Below are positions 56,614 to 64,000 of a stretch of DNA of 64,000 nucleotides, piece by piece. A model generated the notes under the pieces. The model ran no database searches. It saw nothing but the letters and a program-made list of their open reading frames with translations, and was not told the DNA's origin. This stretch comes from Pseudomonas sp. ICMP 561. Its GTDB lineage: Bacteria > Pseudomonadota > Gammaproteobacteria > Pseudomonadales > Pseudomonadaceae. The position numbers and the translations under genes are program-made. Every line of letters begins with the position of its first letter. The first letter of the stretch is position 1. Location: positions 1-64,000 of the forward strand of contig NZ_LKBT01000001.1 of NCBI RefSeq assembly GCF_002699985.1, read 5' to 3'.

Positions 56614-58140
56614 TTAAAGGTGGCCCCACTTATGCGGCAGCAACTGATCGATTTCACTCGCCCGCTGCGTCGGCAGGCGCGTGAGTACATCTTTCAGATA
56701 GGCATACGGATCATGACCATTCAGTCTCGCCGACTGGATCAAACTCATGATCGCTGCCGCACGTTTTCCGCTGCGTAGCGACCCTGCGAAGAGCCAGTTT
56801 TTACGTCCAAGAGCCCAAGGGCGGATCTGGCTTTCACACCAGTTGTTATCTATGGGTACGGCCCCGTCATCAAGGTAGCGCGACAGCGCTGCCCAGCGTT
56901 TCAGGCTGTAATCGAGTGCTCTGCTGATGGCTGAGCCTTCGGGCACGAAGTCACGCTGGGCGATAATCCAGGCATGCAACATATTCATCACTGGGACGGC
57001 TTTTTCTTGCCGTATTCGGCGCCGTAAATCCGGGCCCAGATCGCGGACTTCGCTCTCGATTTCGTACAACAGCTGGATATAGCGCAGGGCTTGCTCTGCA
57101 AGCATGCTTTTATTCGTGGAGTGCAGTTCGAAGAACTTGCGCCGTGCATGGGCCATGCACCCAATCTCGGTCACGCCGAGTTCAAAGCTGGCCTTGTAGC
57201 CGCCAAAATCGTCGCAGACCAGCTTGCCCCTCCAGTCTTGCAGGAAGTGGCGAGCATGCTCACCGGCACAGCTCGGACTGAAGTCATAAACCACCGCTGC
57301 CAAGTCCGAGAACTGGCTGGTGGCGTAGGCCCACACATAGGAACGGTGAGTTTTCTTTGTTCCCGGCATGAGCATCTGCACCGGTGTTTCATCTGCGTGG
57401 ATGACTTGTTGCCCAAGCACTACTTCGCGCAGCGCGTCGACCAGAGGCTGCAACTGCACGCCCGTCACGCCCACCCATTGAGCCAATGTTGAGCATGGAA
57501 TCGCCAGGCCTGCTCGACCGAAGATCGATTCCTGACGGTAAAGCGGCAGATGGTCAGCAAACTTGGCAATCATGACGTGTGCAAGTAGGCCCGCAGTCGG
57601 GAAGCCCTTATCAATAACCTGCGCCGGAACCGGTGCCTGGATCAGCGTTTCGCAGTCATCGCAGACCCACTTGCCACGGACATGGCGTTCGACGGTGAAC
57701 ACGCCGGGCGTGTAGTCCAGCTTCTCGCTAACGTCCTCACCGATGCGCTTGAGGGCGCAGCCGCATGGGCAGTGAGTGTTGTCCGGTTCGTGATGGATCA
57801 ATGTGCGCGGAAACTCAGCCGGTAATGCAGTGCGCTTAGGTTTCTGCTTTTTCTCGGTCGCCGCTGGCACTGTCTGCAAGGCCTGAAGCTCTGCTTCAAT
57901 CGCTGCGATATCGGTATCGATCAGGTCATCGAGCAAACTGGCCTGCTCAGGATTCATCTGCTCGCTGCGCTTAGCAAACTTCAAACGCTTGAGCTGGGCG
58001 ATCTCGTGGGTCAGTTTCTCGATCAGCGTTTGGTCGCGGTTGATTTTCTTGCCCATCGTGTCGATTTGCGACAGCAACTGCACTGCCAAAGCACGCAGTT
58101 GGTCGGGGGACATTTGGTCGAGATTGGGAGAAGAAGTCAT
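56614..58140 (-). CDS. tnpC: IS66 transposase TnpC
   Basis: A 508-residue DDE transposase. It has an N-terminal coiled coil with LZ-like heptads (MGKKINRDQTLIEKLTHEIAQLK) and a zinc finger of the IS66 type (CPCGC and CDDC). The catalytic domain has IHADETPV (first Asp), LVCDDFGGY (second Asp) and NNWCESQIRP (Glu). No stop or frameshift is seen, so the protein is probably functional. Confidence 0.96.
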   Translation of the reverse strand: MTSSPNLDQMSPDQLRALAVQLLSQIDTMGKKINRDQTLIEKLTHEIAQLKRLKFAKRSEQMNPEQASLLDDLIDTDIAAIEAELQALQTVPAATEKKQKPKRTALPAEFPRTLIHHEPDNTHCPCGCALKRIGEDVSEKLDYTPGVFTVERHVRGKWVCDDCETLIQAPVPAQVIDKGFPTAGLLAHVMIAKFADHLPLYRQESIFGRAGLAIPCSTLAQWVGVTGVQLQPLVDALREVVLGQQVIHADETPVQMLMPGTKKTHRSYVWAYATSQFSDLAAVVYDFSPSCAGEHARHFLQDWRGKLVCDDFGGYKASFELGVTEIGCMAHARRKFFELHSTNKSMLAEQALRYIQLLYEIESEVRDLGPDLRRRIRQEKAVPVMNMLHAWIIAQRDFVPEGSAISRALDYSLKRWAALSRYLDDGAVPIDNNWCESQIRPWALGRKNWLFAGSLRSGKRAAAIMSLIQSARLNGHDPYAYLKDVLTRLPTQRASEIDQLLPHKWGHL

Positions 58141-58201
58141 GCGCCGGATTTTGCCAGAGCAGGCGCTTCGCGGCGATAGACCGATAGGCTAATGGCAGCC
58201 G

Positions 58202-58537
58202 TTAAAGCAGTGTGATCGAGCCTCCAGAACCTGCGCGTTGCCATGGTAGACCCAGCACCAATGCTTGAAGTTGCTCAGTATCCAGTTCCATTTCAGAACC
58301 ATGGCGAATGCCGGGCCAGTGAAACTTGCCTTGGTTTAACCGGCGCGCCGCCAGCCATATTCCAAAGCCGTCATGCACCAGCACTTTCATGCGATTGGCG
58401 CGGCGGTTGGCGAACAGATAAGCACAGTGCGGCTGCGCCGCACCGAACACCGCGATCACCCTGGCTAACGCCGTGTCGGTGCCTGCGCGCATGTCCATGG
58501 GCTCGGTGGCGAGCCAGATGGAGTCGATGCGAATCAT
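58202..58537 (-). CDS. tnpB: IS66 accessory protein TnpB (Orf2)
   Basis: A 111-residue IS66 Orf2-like protein: MRAGTDTALARVI, then CAYLFANRRANRMKVLVHDGFGIWLAARRLNQGKFHW, the strongly conserved core. Needed for IS66 transposition in tested relatives; biochemical role unclear. It overlaps the tnpA stop by four bases. Confidence 0.95.
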   Translation of the reverse strand: MIRIDSIWLATEPMDMRAGTDTALARVIAVFGAAQPHCAYLFANRRANRMKVLVHDGFGIWLAARRLNQGKFHWPGIRHGSEMELDTEQLQALVLGLPWQRAGSGGSITLL

Positions 58538-58866
58538 CGTAGAAGGTCTCGAAGAAAGGTCGCGCAGGCAGCAGCATTTTCAGTGGGCCAGTTCACTTTT
58601 ACGGTGCCGCGCGGGTGCTGTATTTCAACGCAGATATTCGATGATGCTGGATGGGAGTTTGCCCCGGCCAGAGGCATGGGTAACTGAATAAATGCAGGTG
58701 GAAGCGCAGGGCTTTTCTGCGCTTGCAGCCGAATCCATTTGTGGACGAGGTTTGCGTTGAGGCTATGGCCGAGCGCGACGCTGGCAATCGAAGCGCCGGG
58801 CTGTGCACACTCTTGAATGACCTGGGCCTTGAAGGACTTGGAATAGGAACGGCGTGTTGGCTGCAT
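58534..58866 (-). CDS. tnpA: IS66 protein TnpA (helix-turn-helix, Orf1)
   Basis: A 110-residue protein with a transposase-8-like helix-turn-helix: RRSYSKSFKAQVIQECAQPG, then SVALGHSLNANLVHKWIRL. The ATG at 58866 fits the family N-terminus (MQPTRRSYS); an in-frame start at 58902 would lie in the palindrome at the IS end. First gene of the IS66 operon. Confidence 0.93.
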   Translation of the reverse strand: MQPTRRSYSKSFKAQVIQECAQPGASIASVALGHSLNANLVHKWIRLQAQKSPALPPAFIQLPMPLAGANSHPASSNICVEIQHPRGTVKVNWPTENAAACATFLRDLLR

Positions 58867-58893
58867 GAAATACCCGCTTAAAAGGCTAGAACT

Positions 58894-58921
58894 GGTGTGC
58901 ACTTAAATTTAAGTGCACACC
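58894..58921. repeat. perfect 28-base palindrome at the IS66 right end
   Basis: GGTGTGCACTTAAA followed by its exact inverse TTTAAGTGCACACC. It lies 28 bases before the tnpA start codon. It could be an operator or a junction of IS end and target; see findings. Confidence 0.9.
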
Positions 58922-58970
58922 ATGTCTTGGCTTTGCGGGGCTGGGTAGATGACTTGGCCGGACACATACA

Positions 58971-59084
58971 GTGCTCTTTCCCCTTGAAATCCTTGACGTT
59001 TCGAGGGAAGAAATCGAAAAATATCAAGTGCAGAAATATGGATTGCTCAAGACATTGGGCCAGTACATAGCTAAGACAAAATGA
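58971..59084 (+). pseudogene. 3' remnant of an unknown gene next to IS66
   Basis: A plus-strand frame from the TGA at about 58950 to the TGA at 59082 reads VLFPLEILDVSREEIEKYQV then QKYGLLKTLGQYIAKTK. It has protein-like composition but only a GTG as possible start. Probably the C-terminus of a gene whose 5' part is missing on the IS side. Could also be a 37-residue peptide gene. Confidence 0.35.
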
Positions 59085-59213
59085 GCGTATACGTCACGGT
59101 GCAGCGATTCATCCATCGTAGTTACTCGTCGGAGAGATGGCCGGTGGTCCATGTAGCTGCGTCCGGCCAATAATGGGTGACTCGCCCAGGACAGGTGAGA
59201 CTTCATCACCACT

Positions 59214-59912
59214 TTAGGGGATACTTATATAACTGCATATCAGCTGAGATATGATGGGCTCTTGAACATAGGAGACCATCGCGCTCAACAGGGCCATGCC
59301 GATCACAGTCGAAAGTAGCGCACGAATCCAGCCGAAGTCATGCACTAAACGCTGCATCTTGGCGATGGCGAAGCCGATAAACAGCACATAGCCCACCAAC
59401 ACCAGAACGTCTGAGATCCTTGCCATCGAGCTTTGCTGAATGGCCGACGTGACAGCCTCGTCATAGCTGAGGGCGGTACAACTCTCTGCCATGGCTTTAA
59501 AACGAGCACCCAAAGCGGGCATTTCGAACAGCTTGAGTACCACCAGCCAACCCGAGACATAAAAGAAGGTGTTCACGCTGACCAACATCTCGCGGTCGCT
59601 TCCCAGCAGCCGAGAACCTATCGCGAAACACACCCCGTAGAACGCAATGAGGAGCCAGTTCATCATTGTCATCACACTCGCAAACTCAAGGTTTGGAGTA
59701 ATGCCAGCAGACCGAGACGCTGGCAGTCCCAAAACTCCTAGGCCAATCGCCACGAAGATGCCGAAGAGCCAAGCATTCGAGCAAACTCCCTTGCGATCTT
59801 TCATGGTTGCAAAAAAGGAAGAATTCGATTGAATGAGTTCCCGCGCGTCCTGAGCGGATGCGGACAAGGCTGGCCAAATCTTCTCCAAGAAAAACCCTAT
59901 TATTTTTTCCAT
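59214..59912 (-). CDS. predicted multi-pass membrane protein, function unknown
   Basis: A 232-residue protein with about five hydrophobic helices: AWLFGIFVAIGLGVLGL, MNWLLIAFYGVCFAIGSRLL, VNTFFYVSGWLVVLKLF, ISDVLVLVGYVLFIGFAI and ALLSTVIGMALLSAMVSYV. The ATG at 59912 is preferred because AAGGGG precedes it; the in-frame ATG at 59942 is upstream of that site. The helix pattern recalls YIP1-like proteins, but no firm family match is possible from here. Confidence 0.65.
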   Translation of the reverse strand: MEKIIGFFLEKIWPALSASAQDARELIQSNSSFFATMKDRKGVCSNAWLFGIFVAIGLGVLGLPASRSAGITPNLEFASVMTMMNWLLIAFYGVCFAIGSRLLGSDREMLVSVNTFFYVSGWLVVLKLFEMPALGARFKAMAESCTALSYDEAVTSAIQQSSMARISDVLVLVGYVLFIGFAIAKMQRLVHDFGWIRALLSTVIGMALLSAMVSYVQEPIISQLICSYISIP

Positions 59913-60172
59913 TTTCTTATTCCCCTTAACTTCAATGGCCATTTACCCAATAGCTAATGATCCAACCCTGGTCCGCTCATCTCGAAAAAAGCCAGAATTG
60001 AAAAAACAGGTACACGGATAGGGCATCACCTGAAGTTGATACTTAATGTTCGTTACTAGCGTTGAAATGGTTCGCTTGCAAAGCGTTCTTTAATCGCAAC
60101 ATTTCTTCGCCCCCCCATGCCCCTACAACCTCGTCTGGGCTTATGAGCGGGGTACCATGTAGAGGCTGCGAT

Positions 60173-61000
60173 TCAATCTTCGTCGTCTGGTAACCAAGGG
60201 ACGACGCCCTGAGGGCCTACGTCCCAGTTGTGATAAAGGATTTCACCGCTCAAAAACGCCCCTGTGGCACCGTTGAATATGCAGCCATTGATATTCGCAT
60301 TGCGCAGATCAGCTCCGTCGACTTTAGCCCCTTTAAAACAGGCCTCTCTCAGATAGGCCCCTCGAAGGTCAACGCCTCGCAAATCTGCATAGCTAAAATC
60401 GGTTTTCCATCCGTAAGCGCCAGGTTGAATCACTGGATCAGCGGTAGCGCAGTAGAACTTTGCATCACTGAAGTTGCAGTGGCTTGCCTTTTGAACGTCT
60501 TGGAGCCAGTCGTAGTGCACGAGGCTTCCAGGCGCCTGTAGGTAGCTGAAATCAGGGACTTTCAAACGCTTGAGAACACGGCGAATTCTGCTAAATAGCA
60601 ACGAGCTGAAATGAAATCCGCTGAAATCGACGCCCCGCTTATCTGCAGCAGATGCAAGTGGAACTTGGTCACGAAGACATTCAACAAGCGCATCGAATTG
60701 CAACAGGAATCGCGCCCTTCGGAATACGCCTTCATATGGTTTGAGCCAAAACCCTTGAGAAACACAGTGTTCCGCATACCGGGATATCATCTGATCTCTA
60801 GCAACAATTTTGGGATATGGCAGACCATGCTCTTTGGCAATGATTCGCAGGCAGATATCACGGTTCACGGGACCCGAACTTATCAATTGAGCACTAATGG
60901 CTCTGTCGAGTGCAGAGCGACAGCCGCTGCGTAAATCACGATGCAAAACAGCTGCATCTGACTTAAGAGCAGCAAGCGAAGGAGTATCAGGGAATTTCAT
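60173..61000 (-). CDS. pentapeptide-repeat protein
   Basis: A 275-residue protein. The last ~70 residues are a run of pentapeptide repeats: TDFSYADLRGVDLRGAYL, REACFKGAKVDGADLRNANI, NGCIFNGATGAF, which would form a right-handed quadrilateral beta-helix. A shorter run sits near FSGFHFSSLLF. The N-terminal half is helical (RDICLRIIAKEHGLPYPK) and unrecognised. Pentapeptide proteins include DNA mimics, effectors and scaffold domains; no role is assigned. Confidence 0.75.
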   Translation of the reverse strand: MKFPDTPSLAALKSDAAVLHRDLRSGCRSALDRAISAQLISSGPVNRDICLRIIAKEHGLPYPKIVARDQMISRYAEHCVSQGFWLKPYEGVFRRARFLLQFDALVECLRDQVPLASAADKRGVDFSGFHFSSLLFSRIRRVLKRLKVPDFSYLQAPGSLVHYDWLQDVQKASHCNFSDAKFYCATADPVIQPGAYGWKTDFSYADLRGVDLRGAYLREACFKGAKVDGADLRNANINGCIFNGATGAFLSGEILYHNWDVGPQGVVPWLPDDED

Positions 61001-61234
61001 AGCCTAGCCTCTTACGATCAACGCTAAACCCTAGTGTCAGTTGACCATTAAAGGTGGCAATAAGAGATGTTGGAGCGACGTTGCAGAGGCTTCACCTAGC
61101 TAGGGCTGAACGCCAACGTCAATGGCGCAGATATATAGTGGAAAAAAAACCTGTCTTCGTCAAGGTCTGCAACCACATTGATTTAGGATCATGTCGATGT
61201 ATCTTGGAAAGATTAAAGTTATGAAATACTTGCC

Positions 61235-61348
61235 ATGAGCATTGAAGCGAAACTCCATCACCTCCCTTCGATCCAGAACCTCCTCGCGCCATATCAGTAT
61301 CTCTTTTGCGTAGACCTTGAGGCAACATGTGATGAGGTTGGCGATTAG
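61235..61348 (+). pseudogene. 5' fragment of a DEDDh exonuclease gene
   Basis: ATG at 61235 begins a 37-codon frame ending LAPYQYLFCVDLEATCDEVGD and a stop. VDLEATCDE is the ExoI motif (Asp-x-Glu) of DEDDh 3'-5' exonucleases such as the ERI1/KapD type, at the normal distance from the N-terminus. The remaining ~140 residues and the other catalytic motifs are missing. It is a truncated remnant. Confidence 0.5.
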
Positions 61349-61729
61349 GAATCGCCAAGCCCCCTCGCAATCGTCTCTGATCAGCTACTTTTACGATAAC
61401 GGCAGTGGACATGCGAGGGCCGCTGTTTTCACCTCCTAAAAGAAAGCCATGGAAGCTGCGGATGAATTCAGCAATCGCACTGGTAAGCTAGTGGCTAATG
61501 CGGTATCGGATCCGGTGCGTCAGAGCTCGACCACATTGAAAGTAGAGAAGGCATTCACCTCGGCGCGCCGTATCCAGGGAGAAGAGGATCTCATGGAGCG
61601 CGGGGCGATCAGGCGAAACGCTCATCTGCCCCGTCCCTCAATGCAGAAACTGGGACTGCACAATACGATGGAGAGCTTCCGCCAGCCACTTCACGATGAG
61701 TGACGACAATGCAGCGGCTGTACTGGCGC

Positions 61730-61754
61730 CTTCCCGGCTAAAGCCGGTCCCACG
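61730..61754. repeat. half copy of the GGCTTTAGCCGGGA palindrome
   Basis: CTTCCCGGCTAAAGCCGGTC then CCACG: only the right arm is present and no left arm is found in the preceding 100 bases. It may be what is left after a deletion or recombination at the island boundary. Confidence 0.75.
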
Positions 61755-61876
61755 TCTTAGATCACCATAAGTCAGGTTCAACAGGATCCGAGTCCATTTT
61801 TGTTAGCACCCACCAGCCACATTCAGTAACATCCCCTCTTTTTGCTTTCCCGGCATTGCCCCCTTTCAGGTACCCC

Positions 61877-63322
61877 ATGAAACCAGCCCGTATACGCGCC
61901 GATGTCCTGGCCGGACTCACCACATCCTTTGCTCTGGTGCCCGAGTGCATCGCCTTTGCTTTGGTTGCCCACCTCAACCCGCTGATGGGCCTGTATGGCG
62001 CGTTCATCATCTGCACCCTGACTGCCTTGTTCGGTGGGCGGCCGGGAATGATTTCCGGTGCGGCAGGCTCGATGGCGGTGGTGATTGTCGCGCTGGTGGT
62101 GCAGCAGGGTGTGCAGTACCTGCTGGCGACGGTGTTGCTGGGCGGCTTGATCATGATCCTGTTCGGCGTGCTGCGCCTGGGCAAGCTGGTACGCATGGTG
62201 CCGTATTCGGTGATGCTCGGGTTCGTCAACGGCCTGGCGATTGTGATTGCCATGGCTCAGCTCGAACATTTCAAGGTGGGTGACGCCTGGCTCACGGGCC
62301 AACCGTTGTACCTGATGATGGGCCTGGTGGCGCTGACCATGGCGATTGTTTACCTGCTGCCCCGCCTGACCAAAGCGATACCGCCCGCGCTCATCGCGAT
62401 TCTGGGCGTTGGTTTGCTGGTCTATCTGCTCGATCTGCCGACCCACACTTTGGGTGATATGGCGCACATTGCCGGTGGTCTGCCGAGCCTGGCCTTGCCG
62501 GAAGTGCCGTGGGATCTGGAAACCCTGCGGATCATCGCGCCTTACGCGATTCTGATGGCGCTGGTGGGTCTGCTGGAAACCCTGCTGACCCTCAACCTGA
62601 CCGATGAAATTACCGAGAGCCGCGGCTTCCCGGACCGTGAATGCGTGGCGCTGGGCGTGGCCAATATGGCGTCTGGCGTGTGCGGCGGCATGGGCGGTTG
62701 CGCGATGATCGGCCAGACCGTGATCAACCTCAGCTCCGGTGGCCGGGGTCGTTTGTCCGGCGTGGTAGCGGGCTTGATGATTCTGATGTTCGTGCTGTTT
62801 CTTTCGCCTTTGATTGAAGAAATCCCGCTGGCCGCGCTGGTCGGCGTGATGTTCGTGGTGGCTCAACAAACCTTCGCCTGGGCGTCGTTGCGCGTGCTGC
62901 ACAAGGTGCCGGTCAACGACGTGCTGGCGATCATAGCCGTGACGATCGTGACGGTGTTGACCGATCTGGCCACGGCGGTGATGTTCGGCATCGTCATCGC
63001 AGCGCTTAACTTCGCCTGGCAGCAGGCGCGAGAGCTGTACGCGGACACTCATCTGGAGACTGACGGCAGCAAGGTTTACACCCTGCACGGCACGTTGTTT
63101 TTTGCTTCTACTACGCGTTTTCTCAACCAGTTCAACCCGGCTGAGGATCCTGCGCAAGTCACCCTGGATTGCCAACATCTGAGCTTCGTCGATTACTCGG
63201 CGGTATCAGCCTTGCAGACCTTGCGCGAGCGCTACACCAAAGCGGGCAAACATCTGCGGGTGGTGCACTTGTCGAACCGTTGCAAGCAATTGCTCAAGCG
63301 GACTGATGTACAGCATGGGTAA
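61877..63322 (+). CDS. SulP-family anion transporter with STAS domain
   Basis: A 481-residue permease of the SLC26/SulP family. It has 12-14 helices, starting DVLAGLTTSFALVPECIAFALVAHLNPLMGLYGAFI with the conserved N-terminal motif, and GGMGGCAMIGQTVINLSSGGRGRLSG mid-protein. The C-terminal STAS domain covers about residues 390-481 (LDCQHLSFVDYSAVSALQTL). Sulfate, bicarbonate or dicarboxylate are possible substrates. The ATG at 61877 follows CAGGT; the TTG at 61856 is less likely. Confidence 0.92.
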   Translation: MKPARIRADVLAGLTTSFALVPECIAFALVAHLNPLMGLYGAFIICTLTALFGGRPGMISGAAGSMAVVIVALVVQQGVQYLLATVLLGGLIMILFGVLRLGKLVRMVPYSVMLGFVNGLAIVIAMAQLEHFKVGDAWLTGQPLYLMMGLVALTMAIVYLLPRLTKAIPPALIAILGVGLLVYLLDLPTHTLGDMAHIAGGLPSLALPEVPWDLETLRIIAPYAILMALVGLLETLLTLNLTDEITESRGFPDRECVALGVANMASGVCGGMGGCAMIGQTVINLSSGGRGRLSGVVAGLMILMFVLFLSPLIEEIPLAALVGVMFVVAQQTFAWASLRVLHKVPVNDVLAIIAVTIVTVLTDLATAVMFGIVIAALNFAWQQARELYADTHLETDGSKVYTLHGTLFFASTTRFLNQFNPAEDPAQVTLDCQHLSFVDYSAVSALQTLRERYTKAGKHLRVVHLSNRCKQLLKRTDVQHG

Positions 63323-63713
63323 TGAACAGGTAGGACCGAATTCATTCGGGAAGGCGGCACTTCAGACGATACACAGCTTGCGGATGTACCAACCTCTTCG
63401 CGAATGAATTCGCTCCTACCGGTAATCTGGGCAAGACGCAGAACCTGTGGGACCGAATTCATTCGAGAAGGCGGCATTCCAGACGATACACAGCTTGCGG
63501 ATGTACCAACCTCTTCGCGAATGAATTCGCTCCTACCGGTAATCTGGGCAAGACGCAGAACCTGTGGGACCGAACTCATTCGGGAAGGCGGTATTTCAGG
63601 TTACGCATAGGCTGTGGATGTACCGGCCCTTCGCGAACAAGTTCGCTCCTACCGGAGACCTGAGCAAGACATAGAACCCGGCAGGACCGAATGCACTCAG
63701 GGCACCCAATCCG
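63323..63713. other. intergenic region filled by a tandem repeat array
   Basis: No gene. Almost the whole stretch is the 117-base tandem array described separately, between the SulP gene and the convergent AtuA-related gene. Confidence 0.7.
63331..63701. repeat. tandem array of 117-base palindromic repeat units
   Basis: The phrase GACCGAATTCATTCGGGAAG recurs at 63334, 63451, 63568 and, degenerate, 63685: an exact 117-base period. Each unit holds an inverted pair, GAATTCATTCG(G/A)GAAG and CTTCGCGAATGAATTCGCTC, plus a spacer with TACACAGCTTGCGGATGTAC. Units 1 and 2 are nearly identical, unit 3 has diverged, and unit 4 keeps only the first arm. A single related arm is at 44550-44580. Confidence 0.92.
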
Positions 63714-64000
63714 CTAAACCTCAATATCCAGCAAAGCCGCGCCCAGCGCCTTGCCATGGGCATCCAGTGCCAGCGACCGGGTGACGCCACCACGCAGGAT
63801 GCCGGGCAGGACGAAGTTCAGGGCATGAACATTGGGCAATTCATAACGGCGCACGGGGCCTGCGTTCGGGTCCAACAGCTCGGCGAAATATGCGGCGACA
63901 CGCTGTGCGGTTAACACTTCACACAAGCGTGAATAGTCTTCAGCGCGATAGGCAATCACCGAGATATTCGAGGTGTCGCCCTTGTCGCCGGTTCGGGAAT
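63714..64000 (-). CDS. AtuA-related protein, C-terminal ferredoxin-like domain (partial)
   Basis: The 3' end of a gene whose start lies beyond the right edge; 95 codons are visible. The sequence opens with RTGDKGDTSNISVIAY and has LPNVHALNFVLPGILRGGVTRSLALDAHGKALG. This is the conserved C-terminal ferredoxin-fold domain found in AtuA-like (acyclic terpene utilisation) proteins or as a separate ~110-residue subunit. Acyl-CoA and isoprenoid breakdown operons usually surround it, but they are out of view. Confidence 0.8.
   Translation of the reverse strand, partial: SRTGDKGDTSNISVIAYRAEDYSRLCEVLTAQRVAAYFAELLDPNAGPVRRYELPNVHALNFVLPGILRGGVTRSLALDAHGKALGAALLDIEV

Larger units (their letters stand above)
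56590..58925 (-). mobile_element. IS66-family insertion sequence, three intact transposition genes
   Basis: tnpA, tnpB and tnpC in the standard IS66 order, all on the minus strand and apparently intact. The exact ends are not resolved. The right side probably lies at or in the 28-base palindrome at 58894-58921, and the left side just beyond the tnpC stop at 56614. GGTGTGCACTTA on the right and GGTGGCCCCACTTA on the left could be diverged terminal repeats. A 38-codon headless remnant directly to the right suggests that the element, or an earlier event, split a gene. Confidence 0.85.
61001..61876. other. gene-poor right end of the accessory region
   Basis: About 880 bases. It contains the exonuclease remnant at 61235-61348 and an uncertain 84-codon frame at 61449-61703 (MEAADEFSNRTGKLV...), which I cannot support as a gene. 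One arm of the GGCTTTAGCCGGGA palindrome family lies at 61730-61754. Confidence 0.5.

Noticed and set aside
49435..61348. Integrated prophage or integrative element
   Set aside because: No integrase, phage structural gene, tRNA target or direct att repeat is visible; only an IS66 element and unrelated cargo.
61449..61703. 84-codon plus-strand frame (MEAADEFSNRTGKLV...)
   Set aside because: Composition is acceptable but there is no family match I can name, no clear Shine-Dalgarno, and the surroundings are degenerate; not enough to call a gene.
61823..63178. 451-codon leftward frame opposite the SulP gene
   Set aside because: It is the antisense of a clearly conserved transporter; its Gln/His/Arg-rich composition is typical of a mirror frame of a GC-rich gene.
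63331..63701. 117-base tandem repeats as a CRISPR array
   Set aside because: The repeats are long, contain internal inverted arms and have no variable spacers; there are no cas genes.

Overview
The window looks like a Pseudomonas chromosome of the P. syringae / P. fluorescens type. The grounds are gene families typical of that genus (a phosphatidylcholine synthase, a B12-riboswitch ABC transporter, rarD, zapE), several families of intergenic palindromes with TGTAGGAGC or CGTAGGAC arms, and GC-rich, tightly packed genes. The species is inferred, not proven.

Layout. 1-330: three tandem leftward promoters of the stable-RNA type, so an rRNA or tRNA operon probably starts just outside the left edge. 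452-4908: RhtA-like exporter, a small lipoprotein, an M24 aminopeptidase and a stand-alone cysteine desulfurase. 4909-24399: a rightward exopolysaccharide operon of about 18.5 kb. Its leader carries two exact copies of the 12-base ops element GGCGGTAGCGTG. It encodes its own RfaH/NusG-like antiterminator, a Wzx flippase, Wzb/Wzc/Wza-type export and control proteins, five glycosyltransferases (one frameshifted), a WcaJ-like initiating sugar-phosphate transferase, a PslG-like hydrolase, an acyltransferase, a DegT aminotransferase, a WbqC-like protein and an Fe(II)/2-oxoglutarate dioxygenase. It ends in a clear terminator. No Wzy polymerase is recognised.

24592-28901: flavin reductase, LysE exporter, small lipoprotein, a seven-repeat delta-60 protein and phosphatidylcholine synthase. 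29128-32385: cobalamin riboswitch and a BtuFCD-like ABC transporter. 32517-35552: GNAT, a divergent LysR/PACE-efflux pair and a second LysR. 35731-43921: peptide ABC transporter with two M20 peptidases, probably one operon controlled by the divergent LysR. 44031-49132: AhpD-like protein, PhzF-like protein, MFS, RarD and ZapE.

49435-61348 is accessory DNA, visibly more AT-rich and full of decayed genes. It holds a DUF4145-like protein, a membrane-anchored TPR protein, a RloC/PrrC-like ATPase with a zinc hook and a candidate anticodon-nuclease domain, a GNAT, a complete three-gene IS66 element, a multi-pass membrane protein, a pentapeptide-repeat protein and several headless or frameshifted remnants. 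It has the look of a defence or variable island, but no integrase or att site is visible. 61877-64000 returns to core-type sequence: a SulP transporter, a 117-bp tandem array of palindromic repeats, and the C-terminal end of an AtuA-related protein cut by the window edge.
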